This document shows positions 12,529-25,064 of a DNA stretch of 64,000 nucleotides, piece by piece. Within the stretch, counting starts at the first letter, position 1; every line of letters starts with the position of its first letter. The position numbers were made by a program, and so were the translations under genes. Location: positions 1 through 64,000 of the forward strand of contig CAVUCK010000025.1 of assembly GCA_963739975.1 (NCBI GenBank), written 5' to 3'. Below the pieces are notes generated by a model that was given only the letters and a program-made list of their open reading frames with translations, had not been told where the DNA came from and did no database searches. The stretch is from JALZMG01 sp963739975. GTDB taxonomy: Bacteria; Actinomycetota; Acidimicrobiia; Acidimicrobiales; Ilumatobacteraceae.

Positions 12529-15500
12529 CTCGTCAACCGGGTCGCCCCACGACGTCGTGCAGATCGGCGAGGACCAGGACGGCAACCCGATCTTCGCCCC
12601 CGAGTTCGACACCGACACCGATCCCGACACCCCGCTGTTCGACGTCTACGTCAGCCTCGAGGGCATGGGCCTGCCGACGGGCGTCGGGATCGGACGGCGT
12701 GGCCTTCTTCGGCGTCGAGCTGTTCGGGCTGGAGCAGATCGACGTGCGCATGGCCGGCGGCGCCGACCACCTCACCGTGGCCCTCGACCAGTACCGCGGC
12801 GTCGCCTCGCTGACCAGGGTGCTGCGCCCGGCCGAGCTGCCCGCCAACCTCCCGCCGCTGGCCGGCGATGAAGATCCAGATCGTCACCGGCGCCGGCGAC
12901 GACGTCGTCGACCTGCTCCACTTCCGCGGCCAGGTGGTCGTGCTCGGTGGCGCCGGCTCCGACACCGTCAACGTCGGCGACCGCAACCTGCTTGAACGGC
13001 GTGCTCGGCACGCTGATCTTCGACGGCGACGCCCACATCGTCGAGCTGGCCCGCCAGGCCACGGCCGGTGACTTCTCGGCGGACCTGCTCAACAACCTGC
13101 CCAACGTGTTCACCGGCTCCGACCCGGCGAAGGCGTTCATCGACCGCAGCGGCACCGTGTTCCTCTACGACGACCCGGTGCTGGCGTCGATCGTGTTCGG
13201 CACCGAGGCCCAGCCCCACCTCAGCGGCTCGCCGCTGATCACCGGGAACCTCCAGGTGCGCGCCGTCGTGCTGCACGCCGCCAACGTGCAAGAGCGGGGC
13301 GTGCACGAGCGCGGCGTGCAGAAGCGCACGGCCGACGGCACGTTGCTGTGGGTCGGTCTGAACGGCAACGAGACGATCGACGGCACCCAGACCGGCATCC
13401 CGGTGATCGTCCGGGTCGCCGGCCCGACGGCCGGGCAGCTCGTCTACCTCGACGCCGACGGCAACCGGGTGTTCACGAACACCGGCGTGGCGTCGATCGT
13501 CACGCCGATCGGCGCCGAGACCACCGCCCTCGTCTACCGCGACGCGCCAGGGCCGCAAGACGTTCACCGACACCGGCAACAAGCCGTCGTAGCAGTTCCT
13601 CGAGGGCGACCTGGTCGAGGACCTGGTGCAGCTGAAGGGCGTGCAGGAGCGGGGCGTGCAGGAGTACGGCGTGCAGAAGCGTATCGCCGGTCGACGGCAC
13701 GACGCTGCTGTGGGTCGGCCTCAACGGCTTCGAGACCACCGACGCCACCCAGACCGGCATCCCGGTGATCCTCGCCCGCAACAGGGGACACGGCGGTGCC
13801 ACGGCGGTGTACCTCAACGCCGACGGCCTGCGGGTGTTCACCGTGACGGCGGTCCCGTCGATCGTCGCCGTCAACGGCGTCGACACGGCCACGGGGATCT
13901 TCGTCGACGTCGCCGGCAACCGCTACCTGACGACGGCGACCGGCCGGCGCCCGTCGTTCGTCGCCGACTTCGTCGCCGGCAGCCCGCTGTACGTCGACCA
14001 GAACGGCCTGCGCACGAACGTGCTCGACACGATCGTGTCGGCCGGCGCCGACGGCGCGGCCGACATCGTCGTCTACGCCCAGGCCGGCGCCAGCTTCACC
14101 GGTGTCGTCGTCAGGGGCTGCAACGCTTCCGGCTGCACCACGCTGACCAGCACGACGACGATCCCGGCCATCGTCGGCGCCGAGGGCCACACCGGGGCCC
14201 GCTTGGCCTACGTCGCCGCCGGCAACTACACCCGGATCGAGATCACGCGCCCCCGCCGGGTTCCTGCTCGACGCCGTCGGCATCGTCGCCGGCAGCCGGG
14301 GGAGCGAGGGCGTCGCCTTCCCGTCGATCGTCCTCGCCGCCACCGCCACGCCGAACGGCAACAGCGTCAGGACGGCCGGCGTGCCGGACGGAGCAGGGTT
14401 CGACCTGGGCGGCGGCACGCTGTCGTTCCAGGCCATGGCGCCGGCCCTCGTCCCGGTCAACCGCACCCAGGCCAAGCCGTTCATCCGCACGTTCGACGTG
14501 TACGAGCTGCACGCCGGCGTCGACCACCTCAACGTGCTCGGCGGGGCCACGCCGGGCGCCGGTCGACGGCACGCTCGACGTCACCCAGGTCGCTGCGCCG
14601 GCGCTCGCCACAGGTCACCGACGGTCTCGACCTGCGGTACCACGACGGCACCCGCAGCGACCGGCTGACGGTCAGCACCGGCGGGTCAGGTCACGACGTC
14701 GGCCGACATCGCCGACGTCGGCCGGGTGGTCGTCGTCCGCCTCGACACCAAGGCCCTCGTCACCGGGTTCGCCCTCAGCGGCCGCACCGCACCCTGACCG
14801 GCCTGGCCGGCCGGTGTCGAGGTCCTCGTCGTCTACGCCACCGAGAAGAAGTTCTACGTCGGCGGCGAGCCGGTCTACCGGGTCGAGCTGTTCGTCAACG
14901 AGCGTGGCCAGCAGGACGCCCGCCTGGTCGCCGTGACCTACGCCGGCGGCGAGCTCGTCTACGACGTCGTCACCGGGCTCCCCGTGCTCGACCGCAACGG
15001 CGTGCAGCTCGTCCACGCCGCCGGCGACCCGGTGCTCCACTTCCGCGGCGAGGCCGTGCTCCACCACGCCGCCGAGATCCGCCGCTACCTCGGCGGTCAC
15101 CCCACGCCGAGCACGCTGACCCCGACCGGCGAGCCGATCGTCGACGAGGCCGGCAACGTGGTCGTCAACGGCGACGGCACGATCTTCGTGGCCGCGCCGA
15201 CCAGGCCCAGATCCACAACCGCGAGGAGCTGTGGTTCGACGCCGTCGTGTTCCGCACCGCCTCGGCCATCGCCGTCGACGCCGCCACCACGTTCGGCCTC
15301 GGGTCGTTCGACCGCACGACCTTCCTCGGCGCGCTGACCGCCGGGGCCGCCGGAAGCGCAACGTTCGGCGCCCTCGACAGCGCCGTCCACCTCGTCGCCC
15401 GCAGCGCCTTCGGCACGTTCGTCGTGCGCAGCACCGACTGGTCGTTCACGTTGGGGTCGCGCACGCTCGCTCGTCAACCTCTCCGGCTCGTACCAGGTCG

Positions 15501-16850
15501 GGCCGCGGACTGCTCGCCGCAGCGGAGATCGGGCCGGTGTGGCTGGAGCTGTCGACCAGCGTCCAGGCGTTCCACGTCGCCGGCGACGAGCGGCAGTACT
15601 TCGGCGACGAGGCCGTGGGCAACGGCCAGCCGGTGGTCGACGCCAGCGGCGACCTGGTCACCGTCGACGGGGGCAACGGCACCCGGGTCGTCGTGCTGTG
15701 GACCACCAACCCAGGGCACCCCGGCATCGCCGCCGGCACCCACCGCTTCACCCGCACCAGCCGGGGCACGCAGATCCTCCACCGCCGCGGCGAGCCGGTG
15801 TACGTCGCCGACACGGCGGCCGAGCTCGGCTGGCGGATCGACCAGTTCGCCGGTGGCGAGGCCCGCATGCGCCTCGGCAACGAGGCCCGGCGCTGGTTCG
15901 GCGGCGAGCAGGCGTTCCACGCCGCCAACGAGGTCGTCGAGTCGGGCCAGCAGTTCTTCCGCATCGACCTGCGCGGCGCGCTCGTCGCCCCGATCCTGTA
16001 CCGCAACGTCGACGACGTCGTGGTCGTCACCGGCGCCGGCGCCGACCACATCGCCGTGCGCGACACCCACGCCGGCGAGACCGTGATCGACACCGGTGCC
16101 GGCGACGACACCATCGACGTGCACGCCGTGCGCGGCAACACGACCGTCCTCGCCGGGGCGGGCGCCGACACGCGTCAACATCGGCAGCGTCCCGCTCGTC
16201 ACGGCGCCCGGCCCGCTGCCGGCCGCCGACCAGGCCAGCACCGACCGGATCGACGCCGTCGTCATCGTCGCCGGCGGCGACGGCGCCGACACGCTGCACG
16301 TCGACGATCCCGGTGACACCGACGGCGGGCCGGCCGTGATCACCGACCACTCGGTCACCGGCCTCGACATGAGCCCGGGCAGCGAGATCCAGCAGCTCCG
16401 CATCGACGCCGACAGCGGCACGTTCACGCTGACGTTCCGCGGCCAGACCACCGCCCCGATCGCCCTCACCACGTTCACCGACGGCGCCCGCGGCCAGCTG
16501 CCGACCGCCGAGGCCGTGCGCGCCGCCCTGGCCGCGCTGTCGACGGTGGGCGCCGGCAACGTCGAGGTGACGCTGGCCATCGACACGTACACGATCCGCT
16601 TCATCGACGACCTCGCCGGCGTGGACTGGGCGCAGCTGACGATCGACGGGACCCAGCTGCGGCGCCTCGGCCAGGCGTCGCTGGTCACCGTCGGCCGCGT
16701 CGACGTTGCGCAACGGCGCGTCGTCCGCCACTGGCACCAGCGGCTCCCCGTTCCCGTGGAACGAGCACCAGATCGTGCGAGTGACCGCCGGGTTCCAGCT
16801 GCGCTTCGCCGGCCAGACGACCGTGGCGCTCGACGCCGGCGTCGTCGGCC
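12529..16850 (+). pseudogene. Giant protein A, segment 2: continuous coding sequence broken by about 18 frame shifts
   Basis: Recognisable protein continues without loss of homology to its own repeats but changes frame repeatedly. Approximate break positions are 12528, 12547, 12692, 12867, 12992, 13549, 13690, 14253, 14561, 14612, 14688, 14785-14812, 15195, 15466, 15509, 16173, 16706 and 16850. Removing one base restores the frame at nearly all of these; near 15195 a base must be added. There is also a TAG at 13590 and a TGA at 14795. The content includes two copies of a 'GVQERGVxxxGVQKR' motif followed by LLWVGLNGxET, 'GEPVYRVELFVNERG', 'GDPVLHFRGEAVLHHAAEI', and 'F-x-L-x-F-x-G-Q-T-T' modules. 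Real decay would also erode the codons, which look intact, so uncorrected sequence error is the better explanation. A true pseudogene is less likely. Confidence 0.65.
13285..13700 (+). repeat. 'GVQERGV...GVQKR' repeat pair in protein A
   Basis: Two copies, near 13288-13430 and 13636-13780. Each has two or three consecutive 'G-V-Q/H-E-R/Y' units, then 'QKR', then a 'DGTxLLWVGLNGxETxDxTQTGIPVI' segment (given here with gaps). The Arg/Glu-rich units are unusual in a protein otherwise dominated by Gly, Asp, Val and Thr. A frame break falls within the second copy. Confidence 0.6.
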
Positions 16851-19800
16851 GCCGACGTCGAGGCCGCCCTGCTCGCCCTGGCCGCCTTCGACCTCGGCGA
16901 GGTCAGCGTCACCAAGCTCGGCGACGGCCTGTTCGGCATCGACGTCCGCGGCCGCTACGCCGGACTGCAGATCGCGCCGTTCGAGGTCATCGGCGGCGGC
17001 ACGGCGAGCGTCACGACGCGCATCGACGGCATCGAGTACGACAGCATCGCCGGGCTGCACGTCGTCACCGGTACGGGCGACGACCTCGTCATCGTCACCG
17101 CCACCCACGCCACCACGACGGCGGCCAGCCTGCTGACCCGCGGCGGTGCCGACACCGTGGTCGTCGAGTCGATCGCCGCCGCCACCACGATGACCGTCGA
17201 GACCGGCAGTGGGCTCGACACCGTCGTCGTGCGCAGCACCGCCTCGACCGTCGACGCCATCGCCGGCGACCTGCGGATCGACGGCGGCGACCCCGGCTAC
17301 GCCCTCGGCTCGGCGTCACGTGACCGCCTGCTCGTCTTCGACACCGGCGAGACGGCCGACAACACCGGCCAGTTGACCGCCACCCGGCTGACCGGCTTCG
17401 ACATGGCCGGTGCCGGCATCACGTACCTCGCCTTCGAGCACCTGGGTCTGTTCCTCGGCCAGCGCGACGACACGCTCGTGATCCGGGGGACCCACGAGGG
17501 GTCGACGCTCGTCAACGCCGGCCCGCGCCTCGACCGGGTCGACGTCGAGGCGACGATGGGGGAGACCCGGATCGAGGGCGACGGCGGCGACGACTTCCTC
17601 AACGTCAACGTCCGCCCCGCCGACCCGGCGCTCGGCGACCAGATCGGCAACACCGCCAACGACAACATCTCCGGCGACGACGCGCTCGACCTCGACGGCG
17701 GCGCCGGCAGCGACACGTACGAGATCCGCATGGCGGGCACCGGCTCGGCGCTGATCAACGTCTTCGACACCGGCGCCCCTGGCGTCGGGCCGACCGGCGG
17801 CATCGACACCCTCACCGTCAACGGCACACCCGATCCCGACCTGTTCCTGCTGCGGGCCAGCAAGACCGGCAGCCGCACCGCCTTCGTCGCCCTGCTCCAC
17901 GGCGGGCTGTACGAGCGGGTCAACTACGACGAGAACATCGACGGCGGGCTGACCGTCAACGGCTTCGAGGGCGACGACCGGTTCATGGTCGACGACAACG
18001 CCGCCCGCACCACGCTGAACGGCGGCGTCGGCGACGACGAGTTCCAGTTCGCCCAGGTGTACGAGACGCGCCGGGACGGCGCCGCCGGCGTCGCCCCGAA
18101 CGACGTCTACGCGACGATCGAGACGACCCGCGGCTACCTGTCGAACGGCGTCACGTATGACACGACCGCCAACGGCGGCACCGGCGAAGACGTCTTCCGG
18201 GTGTTCCACAACCTGGCCACGCTGAACCTCAACGGCGGGTTCGGCGACGACACGTTCCTCGTCAAGGCGTTCGCACTCGTCGGGTCGCAGGACAACCTCC
18301 GCGAGCGCGACCAGGTCGACATCACCGGTGACGAGGGCGCCGACCTCATCCAGTACGCCGTCAACGCGCCGGTCAAGATCAACGGTGGCGAGGGCTTCGA
18401 CACCGTGATCGTCATCGGCACCGAGTTCGGCGACGACTTCGTCATCACGGCCACCGCCGTGTTCGGGGGTGGCGTCAGCGTCTCCTACGTCGCCGTCGAG
18501 CAGCTGACCGTCGACGGGGCCGAAGGCGACGACCGGTTCTACGTGCTCGGCACCGGCACCGGTCTGACCACGCAGCTGCTCGGCGGGCTCGGCAGCGACG
18601 CCGTGTTCGTCGGCGGCGACGTCAACCCGGTCGTCACCAACGATCTGCTCGGCCACAGCGGCCTCATCGAGCACGTCGTCACGAGCACGGACCCGACGTT
18701 CGGCGGGATCGACGTCGAAGGCATCGCCGCCAACGTCAGCGACGACGACGAGCCGTTCGTGCGGATCATCCCGAGCGGCGGCACGACGACGGTCGTCGAG
18801 GGCCAGACCGTCGCCCTCGGGTTCGACTCCTACCAGGTCGTGCTGACCCGCCGGCCCGATCGTGACGTCGTCATCACCGTGGCCGTCGACGCCGTGGCCC
18901 CGGAGGACGCCGCCCGCGGTGTCCGCTCGGTCGCCGTCTCCGCCGTCCCGTTCACCAGCCGCCTCTTCGCCGGCTCGACGGTCGGCGCCAGCATCACCAT
19001 CACCGGCCACGGGTTCCAGAACGGCGACCGTGTCGTCTACAACAGCGGCACCGGTGGAGCGGTCGGCGGGCTCGTCGACGGCACCGTCTACGTCGTCAGC
19101 GTCATCGACGCCAACACCATCCAGCTCAAGCCGTCCGCCAACGGCGCGCCGATCACGCTCACCGGGTCCGCCGGCGCCGCCCAGCGCCTGATGCCGGCCG
19201 AGAGCCAGATCCAGCTCGTGTTCACGGCCGCCAACTGGTCGGTCCCCCAGACCGTGCACGTGGCCGCGCTGGACGACGTCGCCGCCGAGGGCCAGCACTT
19301 CGCCAGCATCAGCCACACCGTGCTCAGCCGGGACGTCGTGATCGGCCTGGTGACGTCCGCCCCGACCGCCACGACGTTCGTCGTCCCGGCGGTGGGCGTC
19401 CTCGTCGGTGGCGGCTCGACCAGCCTGCTTGCCAGCGACCTGCGCGGGGCGCGCATCGAGATCGTCCGCGGCGGGGCCGTCGTGCGGACGCGCATCGTCG
19501 ACGCCGTGAGCAGCGGCGGCGGCACGACGGTCACGATCACCGTGCTCGACGCGTGGCCGGCCGGGCGCACGCCGCAGCCGGGCGACGAGTACCGCATCAC
19601 CATCGACGACGCCGAGCGCGGCGCCGTGTCGTCCGTGCCGCTCGACACGATCGTCGCCGGCAACGTCAACCTCGGCGTGCTCGGCGACGTGGAGATCGGC
19701 CAGCAGCTCGTCGGCCGGTGGATCAAGGTCCAGCCGGCCGTCGGCGCCGCCCACTGGGCGCAGATCCTGTGGGCGACGAGCGACACGCTGACGGTCGCCG

Positions 19801-22401
19801 GCGGCTTCCTCGGAGCGGTCGGTCCGGGGGCCACGTTCTCCGTCGTCACCGCGGCGGGCGTCGACACGCCGTACGTGCTCGTCGACGCCGCCGGCGCACC
19901 GATCGCCGCGTTCGCCGCCAACGGGTCGCCACTGCCCAACACCATCGTGGGCGCCACGGTCACATCCGTCGGAACGTCGACCGTCGTCGACGGCCTCGCC
20001 GGCCTCACGCCGGGAGGCCTCGTGGGAGCGACGATCGAGATCGTCGGCGGCACCGGCGTCGGCCAGAAGCGCACGATCATCGCCAACACCGCCACGAGCA
20101 TCACGGTCAGCCGGCCATGGGACATCGCCCCGACCGTCGCCAGCGCCTACGAGATCCGCCGTTACGACGCCCTCGTCGTCGCCGCCGTCGCCGTGATCAT
20201 CGAGGACGACGACACCGCAGGCGTGGCCATCATCGTCACCGGGGCCGACACGCGGGTGACCGAGGGCGCGCCGGCCGGCCACCCCGGCGCCGCCGACACG
20301 TACCAGGTCGTGCTGACCCGCCGTCCGGACGCCAACGTCATCGTGACCATCACCACCGACGGCCACACGCTGGTGCGGCTGGCCGGCACCGGCACGTTCG
20401 TCGCTTCGCTGCAGGTGACGTTCACGCCGGACGACTGGTTCGTCGCCCGCACGATCGAGGTCGCCGCCACCGGGACGGCCGACGACAGCACCGTCGAGGG
20501 CCCGCAGACGCAGGTCATCGACCACACCGTGACGTCCAGCCCGGCCACCGAGGGCGACGAGACGGCGGCGCGCACCGACACCATCGCCAGCCCGGACGGC
20601 GCGTCGACGGTCCTGCTCAGCGAGCGGCCGGTGCTCGGCAGCCCGATCACCGTGACACCGGACGCCACGAACCGGGTGCAGGTCATCGCGCTCGCCGGCG
20701 ACGTCGTCGGGGGCAGCTACTTCCTCACGTTCGGCGGCGAGCGCACCCGCCGCATCCGCTTCAACGCCGAGGCACTGACCATCGAGGCCCTCCTCGAGGA
20801 GCTGGTCACGATCGGCGACGTCACCGTCACCTCGATCGGGCCGGGCACGTTCGCCATCGACTTCGGCACCGCCCAGGCCACGCTGGTCGCCGCCGACGGG
20901 GCGCCGTTGCTCGCCGGCGTGACCGTGACCGTCGACGGCGGGGCGCCGCTCGCCCCAGGTCGGTTCGTCGTCGAAGAGAACACGCTCACGTTCCGCGACG
21001 CCAACGGCAACGTCGAGTTCCGCACCGGCACGTTCGCCATCACCTACACGTACGCCGTGCCGGGCTTCCACCAGGTCGCCGCCCCGAGCATCGACGTGCG
21101 GGTCGACGACGACGAGCGGATCGCCGGGCGCAACGACGTGCCGAGCGTGCTCGTCTTCGAGACCGACGGCTCGACCGACGTCACCGAATGGGACACTTCG
21201 GTCAACGGTCCGGCGCCGGCGTGGACGGCCGACACCTACCAGATCGTGCTGAGCAGGCAGCCCGGCGCCAACGTCACCGTCGCCTCGATCGCCCTGCCCA
21301 CCCGCACGTCGAACGGGGCGCTGTCCACCCGGTTCGTCCAGCTCGTCGTGGGCGGCGGCCCGGTCGTGTTCACGCCGACCAACTGGTGGATCCCCGTCAC
21401 CGTGACGGTCACCGCCGTCGACGACGACGTGGTCGACGGCAGCGACACCCAAGCCTTCGCCACCCGGTTCCACACGGTCAACGGCGTCCGCGGCCCGCTG
21501 CTCGTCGACGGCGCCGGCGGCGGCGGGTCACTCGGGCTGCCGCCGGTCGTGCTGCTGCCGGCCGACGGCGTGGCCCCCGACGAGACCAACCAGCGCCAGG
21601 CCCAGGGCGCGTTCGTCGGCGTCTCCGCCGACCGCACGCAGGTCACCGTGGCGACCGCCGACCTCGACGCCCTGCTCGAGCACGTCGGGCGCACGATCGA
21701 GGTGCTCGACGGCGACCCGGCGGCGCTGTTCCGCCAGATCGTCGCCCGCGTGGACAACGCCGGCGGCACAACGACGTTCACGCTGAGCAGTGCGCTGCCG
21801 GCGTTCGGCCCGACGGTGCGCGGCTTCATCATCACCCGCGAGAGCGCCAACTTCTTCGTCGACGAGAACGAGCAGGTCGACTCGCTGACCCTGTTCCACG
21901 ACGACTCGGTGCGCGACGAGGCGTCGACGATCACGGCCACCCGCATCACCGGGCTCGGCATGGGCGGCGACCGCACCATCGGTGGCCGGCGCCAGCCCGG
22001 CGGCATCACCTACGGCGGCCTCGAGGAGCTCGACGTGCGCCTGGGCAAGGGCGCCGACACGTTGACCATCGAGAGCACCCACGCCGGCACGACCCGGGTC
22101 GACCTCGGCCGCGGCGACGACACGGTGTACGTGCGCACGACGAACGGCCACACCACGCTGCTCGGCGGCGAGGACGACGACCTCGTCGTCGTCGCCAGCA
22201 CCCGCCCGGTGTTCGGCGTCGACCTCGTCGACTTCATCCGCGGCCTGGTCACGTTCGACGGCGGCAGCGGCGACGACCGCCTGGTCGTCAACGACGCCGC
22301 CGAGCTGGACGACAGCACGCTGACCGTCACGAAGTCGACCGTCAGCGGTCTCGACATGGCGACCGTCAACGAGGTCCAGACCGTCACGGTGCGCGCCGGC
22401 C
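16851..22401 (+). CDS. Giant surface protein A, segment 3
   Basis: An uninterrupted stretch of about 1,850 codons in the same frame as segment 1. It opens with the end of an 'F-x-G-Q-T-T...V-x-A-A-L-x-A-L' module. Degenerate RTX-like repeats follow (17160-18700; 'NGGxGDDxF', 'VNGFEGDDRFMV'). From about 18750 to 21490 there are three Calx-beta/cadherin-like modules. Each has 'V-x-E-G/W', 'YQVVLTRRPDxxVxxT', 'F-T-x-x-x-W' and 'V-D-D-D', with inserted beta modules such as 'GHGFQNGDRVVYNSG' (19010) and 'VGGTGVGQKRTI' (20050). A further RTX-like block spans 22000-22300. A structural role outside the cell is inferred. It joins segment 4 through closely spaced single-base breaks near 22401, 22420 and 22480. 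Confidence 0.75.
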
Positions 22402-25064
22402 GGCGGGACGTTCCGCCTCGACCTACGGCGCCGCCTCGACCGGCCTGCTGGCCTACGACGCCACGGCGCTGCAGGTGCAGCGGCGCTCGAGGCGCTGGCC
22501 GGGATCGGGCTCGGCAACGTCAGCGTGCGGCGCATCGGCGTGACGGGCAGCGGCGTCGGCAGCATCTACATCGTCCGCTTCCGCGGCGCCCTCACCGGCA
22601 CCAACGTGGCCCAGCTCGGCGTCGTCGGCACCACGCTCACGCCGCCGGTGCTCGGCACGGGCACGATCCCGGCACCGGGGGCCGTCCCGACGGCGACCAC
22701 CAGCACGCGCACCAACGGCACCCAGACGACGGTCGTCAACGAGGTGCAGGTCGTGGAGCTCGATGGCACGACCGGCTCGTTCAGCCTCGTCGCCACGGTC
22801 TTCGACAGCGGCCTCGGCTTCGACGTCAGCCACGTCACCGGCCTGCTGCCGATGACCGCCAGCGCCGCCCAGATCGAAGCCGCCCTGGTCGGCCTCGGCC
22901 TGTTCGCTCCCGGCGACGTCCAGGTCGGCCTGCTCGAGGACGACGGAACGAGCCGTCGCTACTGGATCCGCTTCGGCGGCGCCTTCGCCGGTGTCGACGT
23001 GCGGTCGCTGCGCACCGGTGGCACCGGCCAGGCGTTCGTGTGGACGCTCGTCGAGGGCACCACGGACGCCGTGGTCGACGACGTGATGACCGTCACCGTG
23101 GCGGGCACCGGCACGTTCCGGCTGGCGCTGGCCACCAACGGCACGTTGCTGCCGGGCACGCGCTGGACGGCCGACCTCACGGCGGCGATGAGCGCCGACG
23201 AGGTCGAGGACGCCCTCCAGCTGGCGCTGCTCAACTCACGCTTCGCCGTCGACATCACCGTCGAGCGCTTCGTCGGCGACGACGGCGTGGTGTTCGTCGT
23301 CTCCTTCCAGGGCGTGCTGCGCGACGCCCGAGACGGCGCCGGCGTGCCGCTCTTCGCGGTCCAGCGCCAGGCCGGCACCACGGTCGACGTCGACTCGCTG
23401 ATGGACGGCATCCAGTACTTCGGTGTCGAGACGCTGGACATCGACCTGGGCGCCGGCACCGACGTCGTCAACGTGCAGGGCACGACCGCCGTCACGTCGA
23501 TCCGCCTCGACGCCGCCAACCAGGCCACGGTGCCGATGGACGAGCTGGAGACGATCTACGTCTCCTCCGACGCCGACCTCGACGCCACGATCCAGGTCGG
23601 CTTCGATCTCCTGTCGGGCGACCTGGACGACGTCAAGGGGCGTCTCGACCTCGACGCCGGCGCCGGCCGCCATCGCCTGTGGATCAGCGACGAGGCGACG
23701 ACGACCGGCGACACGGCCGTGATCGCCGACCGGCGCAGCATCGTCGACCCGGGCCGCATCGACCCGGAGATCATCATCACCGGGCTGGCCCCCGCGCCGA
23801 TCGGGTACCGGGCCAACCTGCAGACCGCATCCAGCCCGGGCAACTTCGCCGGCGGCGTCACCGTGTGGACGGGCCGTGGCGCCGACACGATCACCATCGA
23901 CGGGACCCACGAGCGGGTCGGGTCGAACCCCGGCGGCACGCCGATGCGCACCGTCACCACGCTGAACACCGGCGCCGGCAACGACGTCGTGACCGTCTCG
24001 CTGGACACGACCGACGGGTTCTTCGTGCTCAACACGCAGGCCGGCGACGACACCGTCGACGCTGCCGGCAGCACGCTGGGGCTCGTCGTGTTCGGCGGCG
24101 AGGGCAACGACACCATCTGGAGCGGCGTCGGCGCCGACCTCCTGTTCGGCGACCTCGGCCGGGTGCACTACGGCCCGGCCGGCGCCCTCGGCGCCCGGTT
24201 CGGCGGCGGTGGCCCCGGCGACCTGACCGACGGCGTGCGACGCGACCCGAGCCTCGTGTTCAACGCCGTCACCACCGTTGGCAACGACGGCATGCCGCGC
24301 GACGCCGAGGCGCTCGACGCCAGCGCCAACGACCGGGTGGCCGGCAACCTCGGCGCCGACATCATCTTCGGCGGCGGCAACGGCGGCACCGTCGTCGCCA
24401 CCGAGCACCTCACCGGAGATGGCGGCGACGACATCGTGCTCGGCGACTACGGCCTCGTCACGTGGACGGTCGGCACGAACGGTCTCGGCCTCCCGACCCG
24501 CCTGGAGACGATCGACCCGACGTTCGGTGGCGACGATCGGATCGAGGGCAACGCCGACAGCGACCTGATCATCGGCGGGGTCGGCGGTGACACGATCATG
24601 GGTGGCACGACCCGGGCCGAGGCTGCCGATTCCGAGGATCTGATCCTCGGCGACACCGGCGTCGTCGAGCTGTGGAGCCTGCTCGACGGCTTCACCACGT
24701 CGACTCGCGCCGCGCTGCGGGTCCGGCAGGCGACCAGCACCACGCCCGAGGTCGGTGGCATCGACGTGATCTCCGGCGGCGACGACGAGGACGTGATCAT
24801 CGGCGGCGCGCTGGGCGACACGATCTACGGCGACGCCGCCGACGACATCGTGCTCGGCGACGCCGGGGACATCCGCTGGTCGCTCGTGACGGCGACGACC
24901 GTCCGGGCCCTGCTCGACATCGCCACCATCGCCCACAACATCGGTGGCGCCGACGTGATCGAGGGCAACGGCGGCGACGACCTGATCGCCGGCGGCTCGA
25001 TCGACGACCGCATCGACGGCGGCGCCGACGACGACCTGATCTTCGGCGACCAGGTCCGCCTCGA
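22402..25064 (+). CDS. Giant surface protein A, segment 4
   Basis: From about 22482 the reading continues in frame 1 for some 860 codons. The short piece 22402-22481 changes frame twice (extra G near 22420, missing G near 22480). Three or four modules of about 90-100 residues follow, with the pattern 'F-x-L-x-...-L-T-A-A-M-S-A-x-x-V-E-x-A-L-x-x-L', ending in 'V-x-F-x-G-x-L'. A hemolysin-type repeat region then begins near 23900 (VVFGGEGNDTIWSGVGADLL). The segment ends at a break near 25065, where one C too many in a CCC run shifts the frame. Confidence 0.75.

Noticed and set aside
13590..13592. In-frame TAG as a readthrough or recoding site
   Set aside because: It lies among more than a dozen evident single-base errors, and two nearby compensating indels or one substitution explain it. 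No recoding signal is visible.
12529..16850. Gene A split into several separate genes or decayed
   Set aside because: Protein repeats and domain order run on through each break, and deleting single bases restores one frame. Decay would also change codons and leave gaps, which is not seen.
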